Part shown: positions 14,535-23,583 of the stretch, piece after piece
Position numbering within the stretch: the first letter of the stretch is position 1
How the letters are laid out: each line of letters begins with the position of its first letter
Source: Kineosporia mesophila
GTDB taxonomy: Bacteria; Actinomycetota; Actinomycetes; Actinomycetales; Kineosporiaceae
Direction: 5' to 3'
Assembly: GCF_021129235.1 (NCBI RefSeq)
Contig: NZ_JAJOMA010000030.1
Coordinates: 23,771 to 87,770, forward strand
Length of the DNA: 64,000 nt
Notes under the pieces: generated by a model
Seen by the model: the letters and a program-made list of their open reading frames with translations, nothing else
What the model was told of the DNA's origin: nothing
Database searches by the model: none
Translations under genes and position numbers: made by a program

Positions 14535-17504
14535 TCACTCGACGGGCTTCTCCACCGGAGTGGCCTCCGTGGCCGCGGTCTGGGCCGGGGTCGGCGTGGG
14601 AGTCGGGACCGCAGTGCTCAGCGACCGGCCGGGCAGGTGGGCCGCCAGCAGCTCGGCCAGGTGCAGCCCCTGCTTGTCGGCCAGCTGCTCCAGCTGGGTA
14701 CGGCACGAGAACCCGTCGGCCAGCACCACGGCGTCGTCACCGGCCTCACGGACGGCGGGCAGCAGCGCGTTCTCGGCCACCGCCACCGAGACCTCGTAGT
14801 GCCCCTTCTCGACGCCGAAGTTCCCGGCCAGGCCGCAGCATCCGCCCACCGACTTCACCGAGGCCCCGGCCCCGGCCAGCAGATCGGCGTCGGCCTGCCA
14901 GCCCATCACCGCGTGCTGATGACAGTGCGGCTGCGCAACGGCGGAAACACCTTCCAGTGTGGGCGCTTCCCAGTCGGGCAGCGAGGTCAGCAGCTCGGCC
15001 AGAGTCTTCAGGGAGGCGGCGAGGCGAGGGGCCCGGGGGTCTTCGGGCAGCAGCTCGAGGATGTCGGAGCGCAGCGCCGCCGTGCACGACGGCTCCAGGC
15101 CGACGATGGTGAGGCCCTCGTCGAGTGCCTCCTCGAGTACGTCGAGGGTGTTGCGCAGCTGCTTCTTCGCCCCGTCGAGCTGACCGGTGGAGATCCAGGT
15201 CAGACCGCAGCAGGCGTTGCCGACCGGCAGTTCGACCCGCAGCCCGGCGTCTTCGAGCACGGCCACGGCGGCCTGACCGACCGCCGGGGAGAAGTGATCG
15301 GTGAAGGTGTCGGCCCAGAGCACGACCCGCTGACGTCTACCGGCCGGCGCCTTGTGACGGGAGAACCACTGCCGGAACGTTTTCGGAGCAAATCGAGGCA
15401 GTTCCCGGCGGTGGTCGATGCCACCGGCGCGCTTCGCGATCGCGGCCACCGGGGCCAGCCCGGTCAGCGCGTTGACCACCCGCGGCGCATGCGAGGCAAG
15501 GTCGGCCCAGCGCGGAAGCCAGCCCAGAAGATAGTGATTCGCCGGGCGCAGCCGGCCCTTGTACTTCTGGTGCAACGCCTCGGCCTTGTACGTGGCCATG
15601 TCGACCCCGGCCGGGCAGTCGGCCGAGCAGCCCTTGCACGACAGGCACAGGTCCAGCGCGTCGTGCACCTCCGGCGACTTCCAGCCGTCGGAAACCAGCG
15701 TGCCGTTGGCCATTTCCTGCAGCACCCGGGCGCGGCCGCGGGTCGAGTCCTTCTCGTCCTGGGTGGCGAGGTAGGACGGGCACATCACGCCGCCCGAGCC
15801 GGTGGTGTCGGCCCGGCACTTGCCGACGCCCACGCAACGGTGCACGGCGGTGCTGAAATCGCCCTTGTCGTGCGGGTAGCTGAAGGCCAGGTTGGTGCGC
15901 AGCCGGTGCGCGGCGGGCACCCGCAGGTCGGCGTCCAGGGGCGCGGGGCGCACGATGATGCCCGGGTTGAACAGGTCGGCCGGGTCGAACAGGTCCTTCA
16001 CCGCGGCCTGGAGGGCGATGGCCTCGGGCGAGTACATCTTCGTGAGCAGCTCGCCCCGGGCCCGGCCGTCGCCGTGCTCGCCGGACATCGAACCGCCGTG
16101 CCGGCTCACCAGATCGGCCGCGTCGAGCATGAACTCACGCATGCGGGAGGGCTCGGTCTCGAACGGGAAGTCGATCCGGGCGTGCACGCAACCGTCACCG
16201 AAGTGCCCGTACGCCAGTGTGTCCAGACCGTGGTGGTCGAGCAGCGAGAAGAACTCGCGCAGGTAGGTGCCGAGCTTCTCCGGCGGTACGGCGGCGTCTT
16301 CCCAGCCCGGCCAGGCGGGTGCGCCGGCGGGGGAACGCCCGGCCAGGCCCGCGCCGTCCTCCCGGATCCGCCACAGAGCCGCAGCCGTGGAACCGGTGAC
16401 CACCCGCGTCCCCAGAGCATCCCCGTCCCGGCACAGGGCGGCCGCGGCCGCCTCGGCCTCGGCCTGGGTCTCGCCGAACACCTCGGCGAACAGCCAGCCC
16501 GCACCGGCGGGCAACTCGGGAACCGCCGCCTCTCCGCGACGGGCGCGCAGGACGTCCACAATTCTCGAATCCAGACCCTCCAGCGCCACCAGGGGGTGCG
16601 ACAGCAGCGCGGGCACCACGTCGGCGGCCGCGGCCATGTCGGGGTAGCCCAGCACGGCGAGCGCCGTGGCCTTCGGGGCGCGGACCAGGCGCACGTTCGC
16701 CGAGGTCATGATCGCGAGTGTGCCCTCGGTGCCGGAGAGCATGCGGGCCAGGTCGACGCCGTTCTCGCTGAGCAGGTGCTCCATCGAGTAGCCGGAGACC
16801 TGGCGGCCGAAACGGCCGAACTCGGTGCGGATCAGGGCGCGGTTGGTGTCGACGAGCTTGGACAGCTGGGCGAGCAGGGCCCCGGCCGAACTGCCGGACG
16901 TCTGGCTCGGGAGCCCGTCGCGCCCGTAGCGGGCGGCGGTGAACTGGGTGCCGGCGGAGGTGATGACGTCCATCGACACGACGTTGTCGGCCGTGCGCCC
17001 GTAGGCCAGAGCCCTTGAGCCGCAGGCGTTGTTGCCGATCATTCCGCCCATCGTGCAGCGGGCGTGGGTGGAGGGGTCGGGCCCGAAGCGCAGGCCGTGG
17101 GGGCGAGCGGCGGCCTGGAGCGAGTCGAGGATGACGCCGGGTTCGACCACGGCGGTCTCGGCCTCGGGGTCGAGGCTGATGATGCGGTTCATGTGCCGGG
17201 AGTAGTCGAGCACGATGCCGGTGCCGATGGCGTTGCCGGCGATGGAGGTGCCGGCGCCGCGCGCGGTGAGGGGTACGCCGTAGCCGAGGGAGACCCGGAC
17301 GGCGGCCTCGACCTCGTCGGCATCGCGGGGGAACACCACCACCTGGGGCACCACGCGGTAGTTGGACGCGTCGGTGGAGTACTCGGCCAGCCGTCGGGAA
17401 GAGTTGTCCACCTCGGAGATCCCGGCCTGGCGCAACGCCCGGGCGACGTCGTCGGCCTGACCTTCTGCCGGATTCGCGGTGGTTGTGGTGTCCACGGTCG
17501 TCAC
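14535..17504 (-). CDS. FAD-linked oxidase with fused Fe-S/CCG reductase domain (D-lactate dehydrogenase-like)
   Basis: 989 residues from the GTG at 17504, which has AGGAGG nine bases upstream. The N-terminal FAD-binding PCMH domain shows PLTARGAGTSIAGNAIGTG, VVEPGV and TMGGMIGNNACGSRALAYGR. A FAD-oxidase C-terminal domain follows with YGHFGDGCVHARIDF and GSMSGEHGDGRARGEL. Then come two 4Fe-4S motifs (CVGVGKCRADTTG...CPSY and CLSCKGCSADCPAGVDMATYK). The C-terminal half has two CCG cysteine-rich domains (GNACCGLTWIS, VGGCCGLAGNFG). This GlcD-GlpC fusion is typical of respiratory D-2-hydroxyacid dehydrogenases, often D-lactate, that pass electrons to quinone at the inner membrane face. D-2-hydroxyglutarate or glycolate are alternatives. 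A half repeat element occupies its divergent promoter region. Confidence 0.88.
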   Translation of the reverse strand: MTTVDTTTTANPAEGQADDVARALRQAGISEVDNSSRRLAEYSTDASNYRVVPQVVVFPRDADEVEAAVRVSLGYGVPLTARGAGTSIAGNAIGTGIVLDYSRHMNRIISLDPEAETAVVEPGVILDSLQAAARPHGLRFGPDPSTHARCTMGGMIGNNACGSRALAYGRTADNVVSMDVITSAGTQFTAARYGRDGLPSQTSGSSAGALLAQLSKLVDTNRALIRTEFGRFGRQVSGYSMEHLLSENGVDLARMLSGTEGTLAIMTSANVRLVRAPKATALAVLGYPDMAAAADVVPALLSHPLVALEGLDSRIVDVLRARRGEAAVPELPAGAGWLFAEVFGETQAEAEAAAAALCRDGDALGTRVVTGSTAAALWRIREDGAGLAGRSPAGAPAWPGWEDAAVPPEKLGTYLREFFSLLDHHGLDTLAYGHFGDGCVHARIDFPFETEPSRMREFMLDAADLVSRHGGSMSGEHGDGRARGELLTKMYSPEAIALQAAVKDLFDPADLFNPGIIVRPAPLDADLRVPAAHRLRTNLAFSYPHDKGDFSTAVHRCVGVGKCRADTTGSGGVMCPSYLATQDEKDSTRGRARVLQEMANGTLVSDGWKSPEVHDALDLCLSCKGCSADCPAGVDMATYKAEALHQKYKGRLRPANHYLLGWLPRWADLASHAPRVVNALTGLAPVAAIAKRAGGIDHRRELPRFAPKTFRQWFSRHKAPAGRRQRVVLWADTFTDHFSPAVGQAAVAVLEDAGLRVELPVGNACCGLTWISTGQLDGAKKQLRNTLDVLEEALDEGLTIVGLEPSCTAALRSDILELLPEDPRAPRLAASLKTLAELLTSLPDWEAPTLEGVSAVAQPHCHQHAVMGWQADADLLAGAGASVKSVGGCCGLAGNFGVEKGHYEVSVAVAENALLPAVREAGDDAVVLADGFSCRTQLEQLADKQGLHLAELLAAHLPGRSLSTAVPTPTPTPAQTAATEATPVEKPVE

Positions 17505-17592
17505 TGCTGGCTTCCTCCTGCTGCTCCCGCGCGCACGCGCGGGTTTCAGTGTGCCCTGCGAGGCTGGGGGCGGCAGAGCTGGGGCGGGGTCC

Positions 17593-17613
17593 GGGGAGGT
17601 TTGCATGATCACG
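17593..17613 (+). repeat. palindromic element, solitary half (copy 4)
   Basis: A single right arm, GGGGAGGTTTGCATGATCAC plus one G, without its partner. The ATG at 17605-17607 inside it opens the SRPBCC gene, and its GGGGAGG is the only good Shine-Dalgarno sequence there. It lies between the divergent oxidoreductase and SRPBCC genes. Confidence 0.85.
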
Positions 17614-17997
17614 ACAAGAGTGCGGGCGGACGGTCCCGTCGATGTCGAGGTGGCCTGGTTGCGGTATCTGGAGCCGGAACGGTGGACGACGTGGTCGCCC
17701 CAGCTGCGCCGGATCGAGTACGACTTCGGGCGGCTGCGGCCGGGCACGGGCGGCCGGGTGTTCGGTCCCCTCGGGTTGTGGCTGAATTTCTGGATCGAGG
17801 ACGTCGACGAGGACGCCCGCACCTGGACCTGGGTGGTGCGGCGGGGGCCTTTCTCGGTGGTGCTGCAGCACGGCGTGGAGCCCGGGCCGCGGGGCAGCCG
17901 CACCTGGCTGGCCCTGCGCGGCCCGGCGCCGCTGGTGCTGCCGTATCTGCCGGTGGCCCGGATCGCCTTAGGCCGTCTGGTCAGTCTGAGCGATTAG
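17605..17997 (+). CDS. SRPBCC-family (polyketide cyclase/dehydrase-like) protein
   Basis: 130 residues. The start codon lies within the half repeat, with GGAGG five bases upstream. The sequence follows the small SRPBCC pattern: VDVEVAWLRYLEPERWTTWS, PQLRRIEYDFGRLRPGTGGR, then a WTWVVRRGPFSVVLQHGVEP strand and a C-terminal helix PYLPVARIALGRLV. SRPBCC proteins form a helix-grip fold with a hydrophobic pocket for lipids or aromatic ligands. No catalytic residue can be assigned. The gene ends convergently with the response regulator gene, their stop codons overlapping by three bases (GATTAG at 17992-17997), so the transcripts must meet. Confidence 0.75.
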   Translation: MITTRVRADGPVDVEVAWLRYLEPERWTTWSPQLRRIEYDFGRLRPGTGGRVFGPLGLWLNFWIEDVDEDARTWTWVVRRGPFSVVLQHGVEPGPRGSRTWLALRGPAPLVLPYLPVARIALGRLVSLSD

Positions 17998-18653
17998 GAA
18001 CCGTTGGTGCCTGCCCGCAGCCAGGACAGGACGGCCAGGACGCGGCGGTTGTCGTCGGACCCGGCCGGGATGTCCAGCTTGCCGAAGATGCTCGCGGCGT
18101 AGTTCTCCACGGTCTTGTGGCTGAGGTTGAGCACCGCGGCGACGCCGGCGTTGGACCGGCCCTCGGCCATCTGGCGCAGCACCTGGCGTTCGCGCACGGT
18201 CAGGGCGGCCAGCGCGTCCTGCCGCCGCGAGTGCCCGATCAGGCTGTCGACGAGGGTGGCATCGACCAGCGACTCCCCGGCCGCGATCCGCACCAGGGCG
18301 TCGCGCAGGGTGCCCACGTCGTCCACCCGGTCTTTCAGCATGTACCCGCGCCCCGCACTGCCGTTGGCAAAAAGTTCTGCCGCGTAGGCGGTCTCCGCGT
18401 AGGTGGAGAGAATGAGCACCCCCACCCCGGGATTCGTCTCGCGGATCCGGGCGGCGGCGTGCAGCCCCTCGCGGGTGTAGGTCGGCGGCATCCGGATGTC
18501 GAGAATGGCCACCTGCGGCCGGGCCTGCGCCAGGCCGTCGACCAGGTCGTCGGCGTTGGATGCCTCCAGGCACACCTCCACCCCGACCTGCCCCAGCAGC
18601 AGTTTCAGCCCGCCCCGGAACAGACTGGAATCGTCCGCAATCGCTACCCGCAC
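17994..18653 (-). CDS. NarL/LuxR-type response regulator
   Basis: 219 residues, GTG start. The receiver domain has the acidic pair in AIADDSSLFRGGL, the phospho-acceptor Asp in VAILDIRMPPTYTREGLHAA near residue 52, the Ser/Thr in LILSTYAE and the Lys in GYMLKDRV. The C-terminal LuxR helix-turn-helix reads LTVRERQVLRQMAEGRSNAGVAAVLNLSHKTVENYAASIFGKL. All residues needed for phosphorylation look present. It is the last gene of a minus-strand unit with two sensor kinases; the gap to the first is 67 bases. It is the obvious partner and presumably receives phosphate from the kinase pair. Its targets are unknown. Confidence 0.93.
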   Translation of the reverse strand: MRVAIADDSSLFRGGLKLLLGQVGVEVCLEASNADDLVDGLAQARPQVAILDIRMPPTYTREGLHAAARIRETNPGVGVLILSTYAETAYAAELFANGSAGRGYMLKDRVDDVGTLRDALVRIAAGESLVDATLVDSLIGHSRRQDALAALTVRERQVLRQMAEGRSNAGVAAVLNLSHKTVENYAASIFGKLDIPAGSDDNRRVLAVLSWLRAGTNGS

Positions 18654-18720
18654 GTCTGCCCCCTCGCCCGGAACACCTGACGTCTCTGGCCGTTCACCAC
18701 GTACCCACCCCTCAGCTCTC

Positions 18721-20502
18721 TCATCGGTAGGGGATCTCCGCCGTCAGCGTCGTGCCGGCCCCCGGTGGGCTGTCGAGCAGCAAGGTCCCCCCGGCTGCCC
18801 GCACCCGTTCCCCGAGCCCGCTCAGGCCGGTACCCGCGGCCAGGTCGGCACCGCCGCGACCGTCGTCCTCGATCGTGAGCCGCAGCGTGTTGCCGGTGTC
18901 CGCGCCGCGGACGTCGATCCGCGACGCCGACGCGTGCCGCACCGCGTTCGTGATCGCCTCGGCCGCGACGAAGTACCCGGCCACCTGGGCCGCCATCGGC
19001 AGACCGCGCTCGGGCAGGTCGACCTCGACGGTGACCGGCTGCGCGGCGCCGATGCGGCGCACCGCCTCGGCCAGACCGACCTGGTCCAGCACCGAGGGAT
19101 GCAGCCCGGCCGCGATCTCCCGCAGCTCGCCCAGGGCCAGTTTCAGCTGCTCGGCGGCGTAACCGACGGCCGCCTCGAGCTCCGTGGGCTGGGGCTGCTC
19201 GATCTGGGCCAGCAGCCCCTGGACGCGGGCCAGGGCACCGTCGTCCAGGTCTCTCTCCAGTGCCTGCCGCTCGGCCAGCTGAGCGGCGACGATGCGGGCG
19301 TGGGAGGCGCGCACCAGTTCCAGCTGGGCGCGGGCCTCGACCTGGAGACGGGCGTTCTCGATGGCCAGGCCGGCGGCCGAGCTGACCGCCTCGACCAGGT
19401 CGGGATAACGCCAGAGGGCCTGGTCGGCGCGGATCATGGCCAGGCGGGCGCCGTTGGTGGAGGTGATCGGCAGCAGCAGGCCGTGATCACCGGTCTCGCC
19501 GCCCCGCTCGGCCGAGGTGGCACCGTGCCGGTCGACGTAGGCCCCGATCTCCGCGGCCCAGTAGTGGATCTCCAGGCCGGGGTCGGCGAGCACGTTGCGG
19601 AAGGCCTCTTCCAGCCGTTCCGGGGTGCGCTCGACCCGCAGGCGCGGCAGCAGGTCGGCGATCACCACGCTGGCCAGGCGGCGGCGCACGGTGGCGATGA
19701 CGAAGGCGACGGGCACGGTGAGCAGCAGCGCGGTCTGCACCACCAGAACATCGTCGAAAGCTTCACCGCGTAGCCCCATCACGTGCGTGATCGAAGCCGT
19801 CATGCTGGCCGTACCGGCGATCGCGGCGGCCCCGGCGACCGGCAGCAGCAGCCTGCGGTCCAGGCCCCGGATACGGCGGCTACGGCGCACCCACAGCACC
19901 AGGAAGCCGGTGGCCAGTAGCACCTCACCGATCGAGGAGACCAGGGTCAGCGAGTGGTGCAGGCCGGGATCGGTGGGCAGCATCGGCCACCCGGCGGCAC
20001 GGGCGGGCCGACCCGCGAAGTCACCGGAACTGAGCACGACGGCGATCCGGCCGATCAGGATCCAGGCGGTCAAGGCCCGCAGGAATCGGCGTTCACCACG
20101 GCTGACCGCCTTCTGGTCGGGATAACTGGTGATCGCCCAGGCCGCCAGGACCAGCGTCATCGGGGCGGCCAGGAACGCGACCAGATGCCAGGGCCCCCGT
20201 TTGACCTCCTCGATCCAGCTCAGCGGCCAGACGCAACCCGCGAGTACCAGGGCCCGGCCGGCCATCGCCTGACCGGGCTCCCGGGAGAGGATGACGCCGA
20301 CGGCCACCAGGGCACCGGCGAAGGCGACGGTGGGGGCGGCCAGCTGGGGCAGCGACTCCCAGAGCGGGGCGAGGGCGATCGACGCCGCCGCGGAGACCAC
20401 GACCCCGGACAGCAGCGCGCCGGGCCACGGCACCGGGCGCAACCGCGCAGCCGGCGAACCACCACCTCCGGGCGGGGCCGGCGCCGGCGACCTGACGGTC
20501 AT
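18721..20502 (-). CDS. sensor kinase with intact ATPase domain but Asp instead of the phospho-acceptor His
   Basis: 593 residues from the ATG at 20502 (a GTG at 20544 is possible; neither has a good ribosome binding site). About eight hydrophobic segments are followed by a GAF-like linker and a HisKA_3/HATPase_c module of the NarL-kinase type. The dimerisation-helix motif, normally ERDLHDGAQ, reads LERDLDDGALARVQG: the acceptor position is Asp420 (codon GAC, 19243-19245). The ATP-binding domain is complete, with N box AEAITNAVRHA (Asn519), D box IEDDGRGGAD and G box GTGLSGLGERV. It is a paralogue of the next gene upstream, with matching segments RIRGLDRRLLLPVAG and VATVRRRLA-like. It cannot autophosphorylate on His by the usual route, but it could phosphorylate a partner's His. 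Confidence 0.9.
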   Translation of the reverse strand: MTVRSPAPAPPGGGGSPAARLRPVPWPGALLSGVVVSAAASIALAPLWESLPQLAAPTVAFAGALVAVGVILSREPGQAMAGRALVLAGCVWPLSWIEEVKRGPWHLVAFLAAPMTLVLAAWAITSYPDQKAVSRGERRFLRALTAWILIGRIAVVLSSGDFAGRPARAAGWPMLPTDPGLHHSLTLVSSIGEVLLATGFLVLWVRRSRRIRGLDRRLLLPVAGAAAIAGTASMTASITHVMGLRGEAFDDVLVVQTALLLTVPVAFVIATVRRRLASVVIADLLPRLRVERTPERLEEAFRNVLADPGLEIHYWAAEIGAYVDRHGATSAERGGETGDHGLLLPITSTNGARLAMIRADQALWRYPDLVEAVSSAAGLAIENARLQVEARAQLELVRASHARIVAAQLAERQALERDLDDGALARVQGLLAQIEQPQPTELEAAVGYAAEQLKLALGELREIAAGLHPSVLDQVGLAEAVRRIGAAQPVTVEVDLPERGLPMAAQVAGYFVAAEAITNAVRHASASRIDVRGADTGNTLRLTIEDDGRGGADLAAGTGLSGLGERVRAAGGTLLLDSPPGAGTTLTAEIPYR

Positions 20503-20754
20503 GGCGTTGGCTGACAATCCATCTCTCAGTTGCCGTGACCGCACCCCGGCGAACTGCCCGGGCCTGGCCTGATCTGCCTGATTCGCACATGCGCGTTACT
20601 GAACAGCACCAGAGAGTATCTGCTGGCGAGCGCAATGACCCCATCCAGGACGGATCACGCAGGGGTGAAGCCTGTGCGTGACGAGCGAGATACGTCGCGC
20701 CGGAGGGTGGTGACTGTGCTGGGACGGGGGTGCTGACCTGGGTACTGACGGGGT

Positions 20755-22563
20755 TCAGGTGCAGGGAATGGCCGCGACCATCAGCGAACCGCCGCGCGAA
20801 AGGGTGGAGAACATGATGTCGCCGCCCAGGGCCCGCACCCGGTCGAGCATGCCGGGCAGCTCGGCATCGAGCCGCATCTGGGCCGGGCGCCGGGCGTCGT
20901 CCTCCACCTCGATGGTGAGCACGCCCTCGGCCTGGTGCCCGCGGATGCAGACCCGGGAGGCCGCCGGGGTGGGACCGGCCTGCCCGGCCTGGGCGGCGCC
21001 CTTGAGCGCGGCGCAGATCAGGTAGTAGGCGGTCTCCTCGGTGGCGGCCGGGAAACGCCCCCGGGGCAGGTCGGAGTCGACGATCAGCGGCTGCTGCTGG
21101 GCCACCGCCTCGATCGCCGCCCAGAGCCCGGCCTGGCTGAGCACGGCCGGGTGGATGCCCCGGGCCAGGTCGCGTAACTCGTTGAGGGCGAGCGCGATCT
21201 CGGCGCTCATGGCGCGCAGGCGCTCGCGCGAGACCTCGCTCATCCCGGGCGAGTCCGAGGCTGCCAGCACCAGCCGGAGGGCCAGCAGCCGCTGCTGGGC
21301 CCCGTCGTGCAGGTCGCGCTCGACCCGGCGGCGCTCGGCCACCCCGGCCTGCACCGCCTGCATGCGCACCTGGCGCACCTGGCTGAGCCGCCCCAGCACC
21401 GCGGCCTGGAGCTGGGCATTCTCCAGGGCCAGGCCGCTGGCGGCCAGCGCGTTCGAGACCACCTGCGGGTGCCGGCGCAGCCCCGGGTCGGCCTCGATGA
21501 CGGCGAGCGGGCTCCCGCCGGGTGCCGTGACCGGCAGCACCAGCCGGCCCGGCTGATCGTCGAGGGACAGGCCGGAGGGGGCGCCGGTGATGTCGACGTG
21601 GGTGTTCAGGTCGGGCGCCCAGTAACGCACCCGCAGCGTGTCGTCGCGCAGCGCCGCGCGCAGGGCGGTCTGCACCGCCTCGGGGGTGGGGCGGCGCTGC
21701 ACCTGCTGGATCAGGGTGAGCACGGCGTTGTCGGCCAGGCGGCGCCGCACCACGCTGATCAGGAAGGCCAGCGGCACCACGGCCAGGACGGCCGGCTGGA
21801 ACGCGTAGACCGCGTCCATCCGATCACCGCTCAGGCCGAGCAGTTTCGCCACCGGCACGGCCCCGGCGGCCAGGCCGGCGGCGGGCGCCGCCAGGGCCAT
21901 CGGGGCGAGCAGTTCCCGGTCGAGCCCGCGCATGCGGCGGATGCGGATGATCCACAGCAGCAGGAAGCCCGCGATCAGCGCCACCTGGAGGGAGCGCAGG
22001 ACCTCGGCGATGCCGTCGTTGGTGGCCCGGTCGGCGTACACGGTGATCCAGAAGGTGCCGGGGTCGTAGTCCTTCCACCCCGGCCGCATGGTGACGTTCT
22101 CCGCGACGATGCCGCCGACCACGACGCCGCCGAGCACCCGGACGAAGACCCGCTCCACCCGGTTCATCAGCGCCGGGTCGGGGTAGCGGAACATCGCCCA
22201 GACGGCCAGCGAGATCGCGACGTAGCTGCTGATGCCGGAGACGAAGGGGAGCGGGCCGACGGCCCATTCCTCGCTCCAGCCGAGCGCCCAGAACTGCCCG
22301 GAGAGGATCAGCAGGACGGCGGTGCGGCGGTGCCCGGGCTCGCTCCAGAGAATGGCCCCGGCGCAGCTGAACATCGCCGTGAAGAGGATGCTTCCGGCGG
22401 CCACGGCGAGGTAGTCCCGCCACAGCGGCCCGAAGATCAGGGCGCCGAGAAGGGTGAGGGCGGCGGTGACGGCCAGGGTGCGGGACCACTGACGACTCGA
22501 GGACACCGGAGCCGGAGGTTGTTGCGACGTCCGGGCCAGGGACGTCGTCCTCACCGTATTCAC
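20755..22563 (-). CDS. sensor kinase with intact His but degenerate ATP-binding domain
   Basis: 602 residues, GTG start, first gene of the minus-strand signalling unit. It has about eight membrane segments, a GAF-like region (GRLVLPVTAPGGSPLAVIEA), then the dimerisation motif RRRVERDLHDGAQQRLLALR with the acceptor His419 kept (codon CAC, 21307-21309). The ATP domain has lost its key residues. The N box aligns to ICAALKGAAQAG (Asn to Gly522, Glu and His also lost), the D box reads VEDDARRPAQ (DxG to DxA), and the glycine G box is replaced by DAELPGMLDRV. The fold appears retained to the end (DRVRALGGDIMFS). It should therefore bind ATP poorly and need another subunit for phosphorylation. Together with the adjacent paralogue it has one complete set of kinase parts. 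Confidence 0.9.
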   Translation of the reverse strand: MNTVRTTSLARTSQQPPAPVSSSRQWSRTLAVTAALTLLGALIFGPLWRDYLAVAAGSILFTAMFSCAGAILWSEPGHRRTAVLLILSGQFWALGWSEEWAVGPLPFVSGISSYVAISLAVWAMFRYPDPALMNRVERVFVRVLGGVVVGGIVAENVTMRPGWKDYDPGTFWITVYADRATNDGIAEVLRSLQVALIAGFLLLWIIRIRRMRGLDRELLAPMALAAPAAGLAAGAVPVAKLLGLSGDRMDAVYAFQPAVLAVVPLAFLISVVRRRLADNAVLTLIQQVQRRPTPEAVQTALRAALRDDTLRVRYWAPDLNTHVDITGAPSGLSLDDQPGRLVLPVTAPGGSPLAVIEADPGLRRHPQVVSNALAASGLALENAQLQAAVLGRLSQVRQVRMQAVQAGVAERRRVERDLHDGAQQRLLALRLVLAASDSPGMSEVSRERLRAMSAEIALALNELRDLARGIHPAVLSQAGLWAAIEAVAQQQPLIVDSDLPRGRFPAATEETAYYLICAALKGAAQAGQAGPTPAASRVCIRGHQAEGVLTIEVEDDARRPAQMRLDAELPGMLDRVRALGGDIMFSTLSRGGSLMVAAIPCT

Positions 22564-22670
22564 CCTGATGGCCTACAAAGATTCGGACAAGAGGGATATC
22601 CCCTGTTTCGATCCGGTTGAATCGGCCCGCGCTGGTTGTCGGTACCGCCCCGGAGTGCCAGCCTGTGCGC

Positions 22671-23024
22671 ATGCCGAGCCTGCGTGGTCCCGGGATCGAC
22701 GACCGTTTCGACCCCAGCGACCTGGACGATGTCCGGGAGCGAGTCGTCGCCCCCACCGTCGAGGCTTTGCTCCGACCGGGTGAGCTGCAGGCGATGGATG
22801 TGGGACGCGGTCCGGCGCAAGAGATCTGGGCCCAGGTGACGGCGCTGGGCAAGACCTGGCAGGCGGCCTTCTGGTTCGGCCCGCAGGCCGACCCGGAGGA
22901 GACCCTGGGCGAGGTCGCCTACTACCTGGCCGACCGGCTCGAGGACTGGATCTGCGAGGAAGTGGCCTGGGGCGAGCAGCGCATCGCGGACATCCGGATC
23001 CCGGCGCGACGACAGAGCGCCTGA
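22671..23024 (+). CDS. 117-residue protein of unknown function
   Basis: Divergent from the kinase operon. The ATG at 22671 is used; a TTG at 22617 would add 18 residues, and neither start has a strong Shine-Dalgarno sequence. The protein is acidic and soluble, starting MPSLRGPGIDDRFDPSDLDD and containing WAQVTALGKTWQAAFWFGP and TLGEVAYYLADRLEDWICEE. I recognise no domain or motif. Codon use matches its neighbours, so it is probably real. Function cannot be inferred. Confidence 0.65.
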   Translation: MPSLRGPGIDDRFDPSDLDDVRERVVAPTVEALLRPGELQAMDVGRGPAQEIWAQVTALGKTWQAAFWFGPQADPEETLGEVAYYLADRLEDWICEEVAWGEQRIADIRIPARRQSA

Positions 23025-23096
23025 CCCGTCCCACCCCACCGTTCTCACTAGCTGAATGTAATACGAGTGGACGACGCACAGGCATCGTCCGCTCGA

Positions 23097-23474
23097 TTAA
23101 TCCCGGTAGCGGAAGCCGTCGAGGAAGCGCCGGAAGGCGCCACCCTGGACCGGCAGAGGGGCCGCCGGGGCGGGAGCCGTGCGGCGCTGCGTGGCGATCG
23201 GCTTGTCGTAGTCGGTGCGGGCGATCGCGTCGACCACCTCCACCTCGGTGAAGTCGTCCGAGCCGGGGATCGACGGCACGAACCCGACCAGCACGCCGTT
23301 GGCCATCACCTGGGCCTCCAGACCGGCCGAGCCGTCGGTGTCCCAGATCGCCTCCCGGCCGCCGGGCAGCTTCACCCAGAGACCGAACTGATAGACGCCG
23401 GCCTTCTCCATCCGCGCGTCGATGCCTCGTTCCCGCAGCGCGTCGACCACACGCCGGGCCCGGTTCTCTTCCAT
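23097..23474 (-). CDS. 125-residue protein of unknown function
   Basis: Starts at the ATG at 23474 (MEENRARRVVDALRERGIDA); an upstream extension is possible but less protein-like. It has an alpha-beta pattern with MEKAGVYQFGLWVKLPGGRE and AIWDTDGSAGLEAQVMANGV, and a basic, proline-rich C-terminal tail. It is cytoplasmic, with no signal or membrane segment. It resembles short conserved actinobacterial proteins without known function. It is convergent with the 117-residue gene and divergent from the expansin gene. Confidence 0.7.
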   Translation of the reverse strand: MEENRARRVVDALRERGIDARMEKAGVYQFGLWVKLPGGREAIWDTDGSAGLEAQVMANGVLVGFVPSIPGSDDFTEVEVVDAIARTDYDKPIATQRRTAPAPAAPLPVQGGAFRRFLDGFRYRD

Positions 23475-23583
23475 ACCGGCCAACGTAACCCGCTGATCCT
23501 GGGAAGTGGCTGGACGGGATCTGCACATTTCTTAACCTCGGCCGAAGGTCTACCTGACCCCGCTTCCCCCAAGATCGCTCAAC

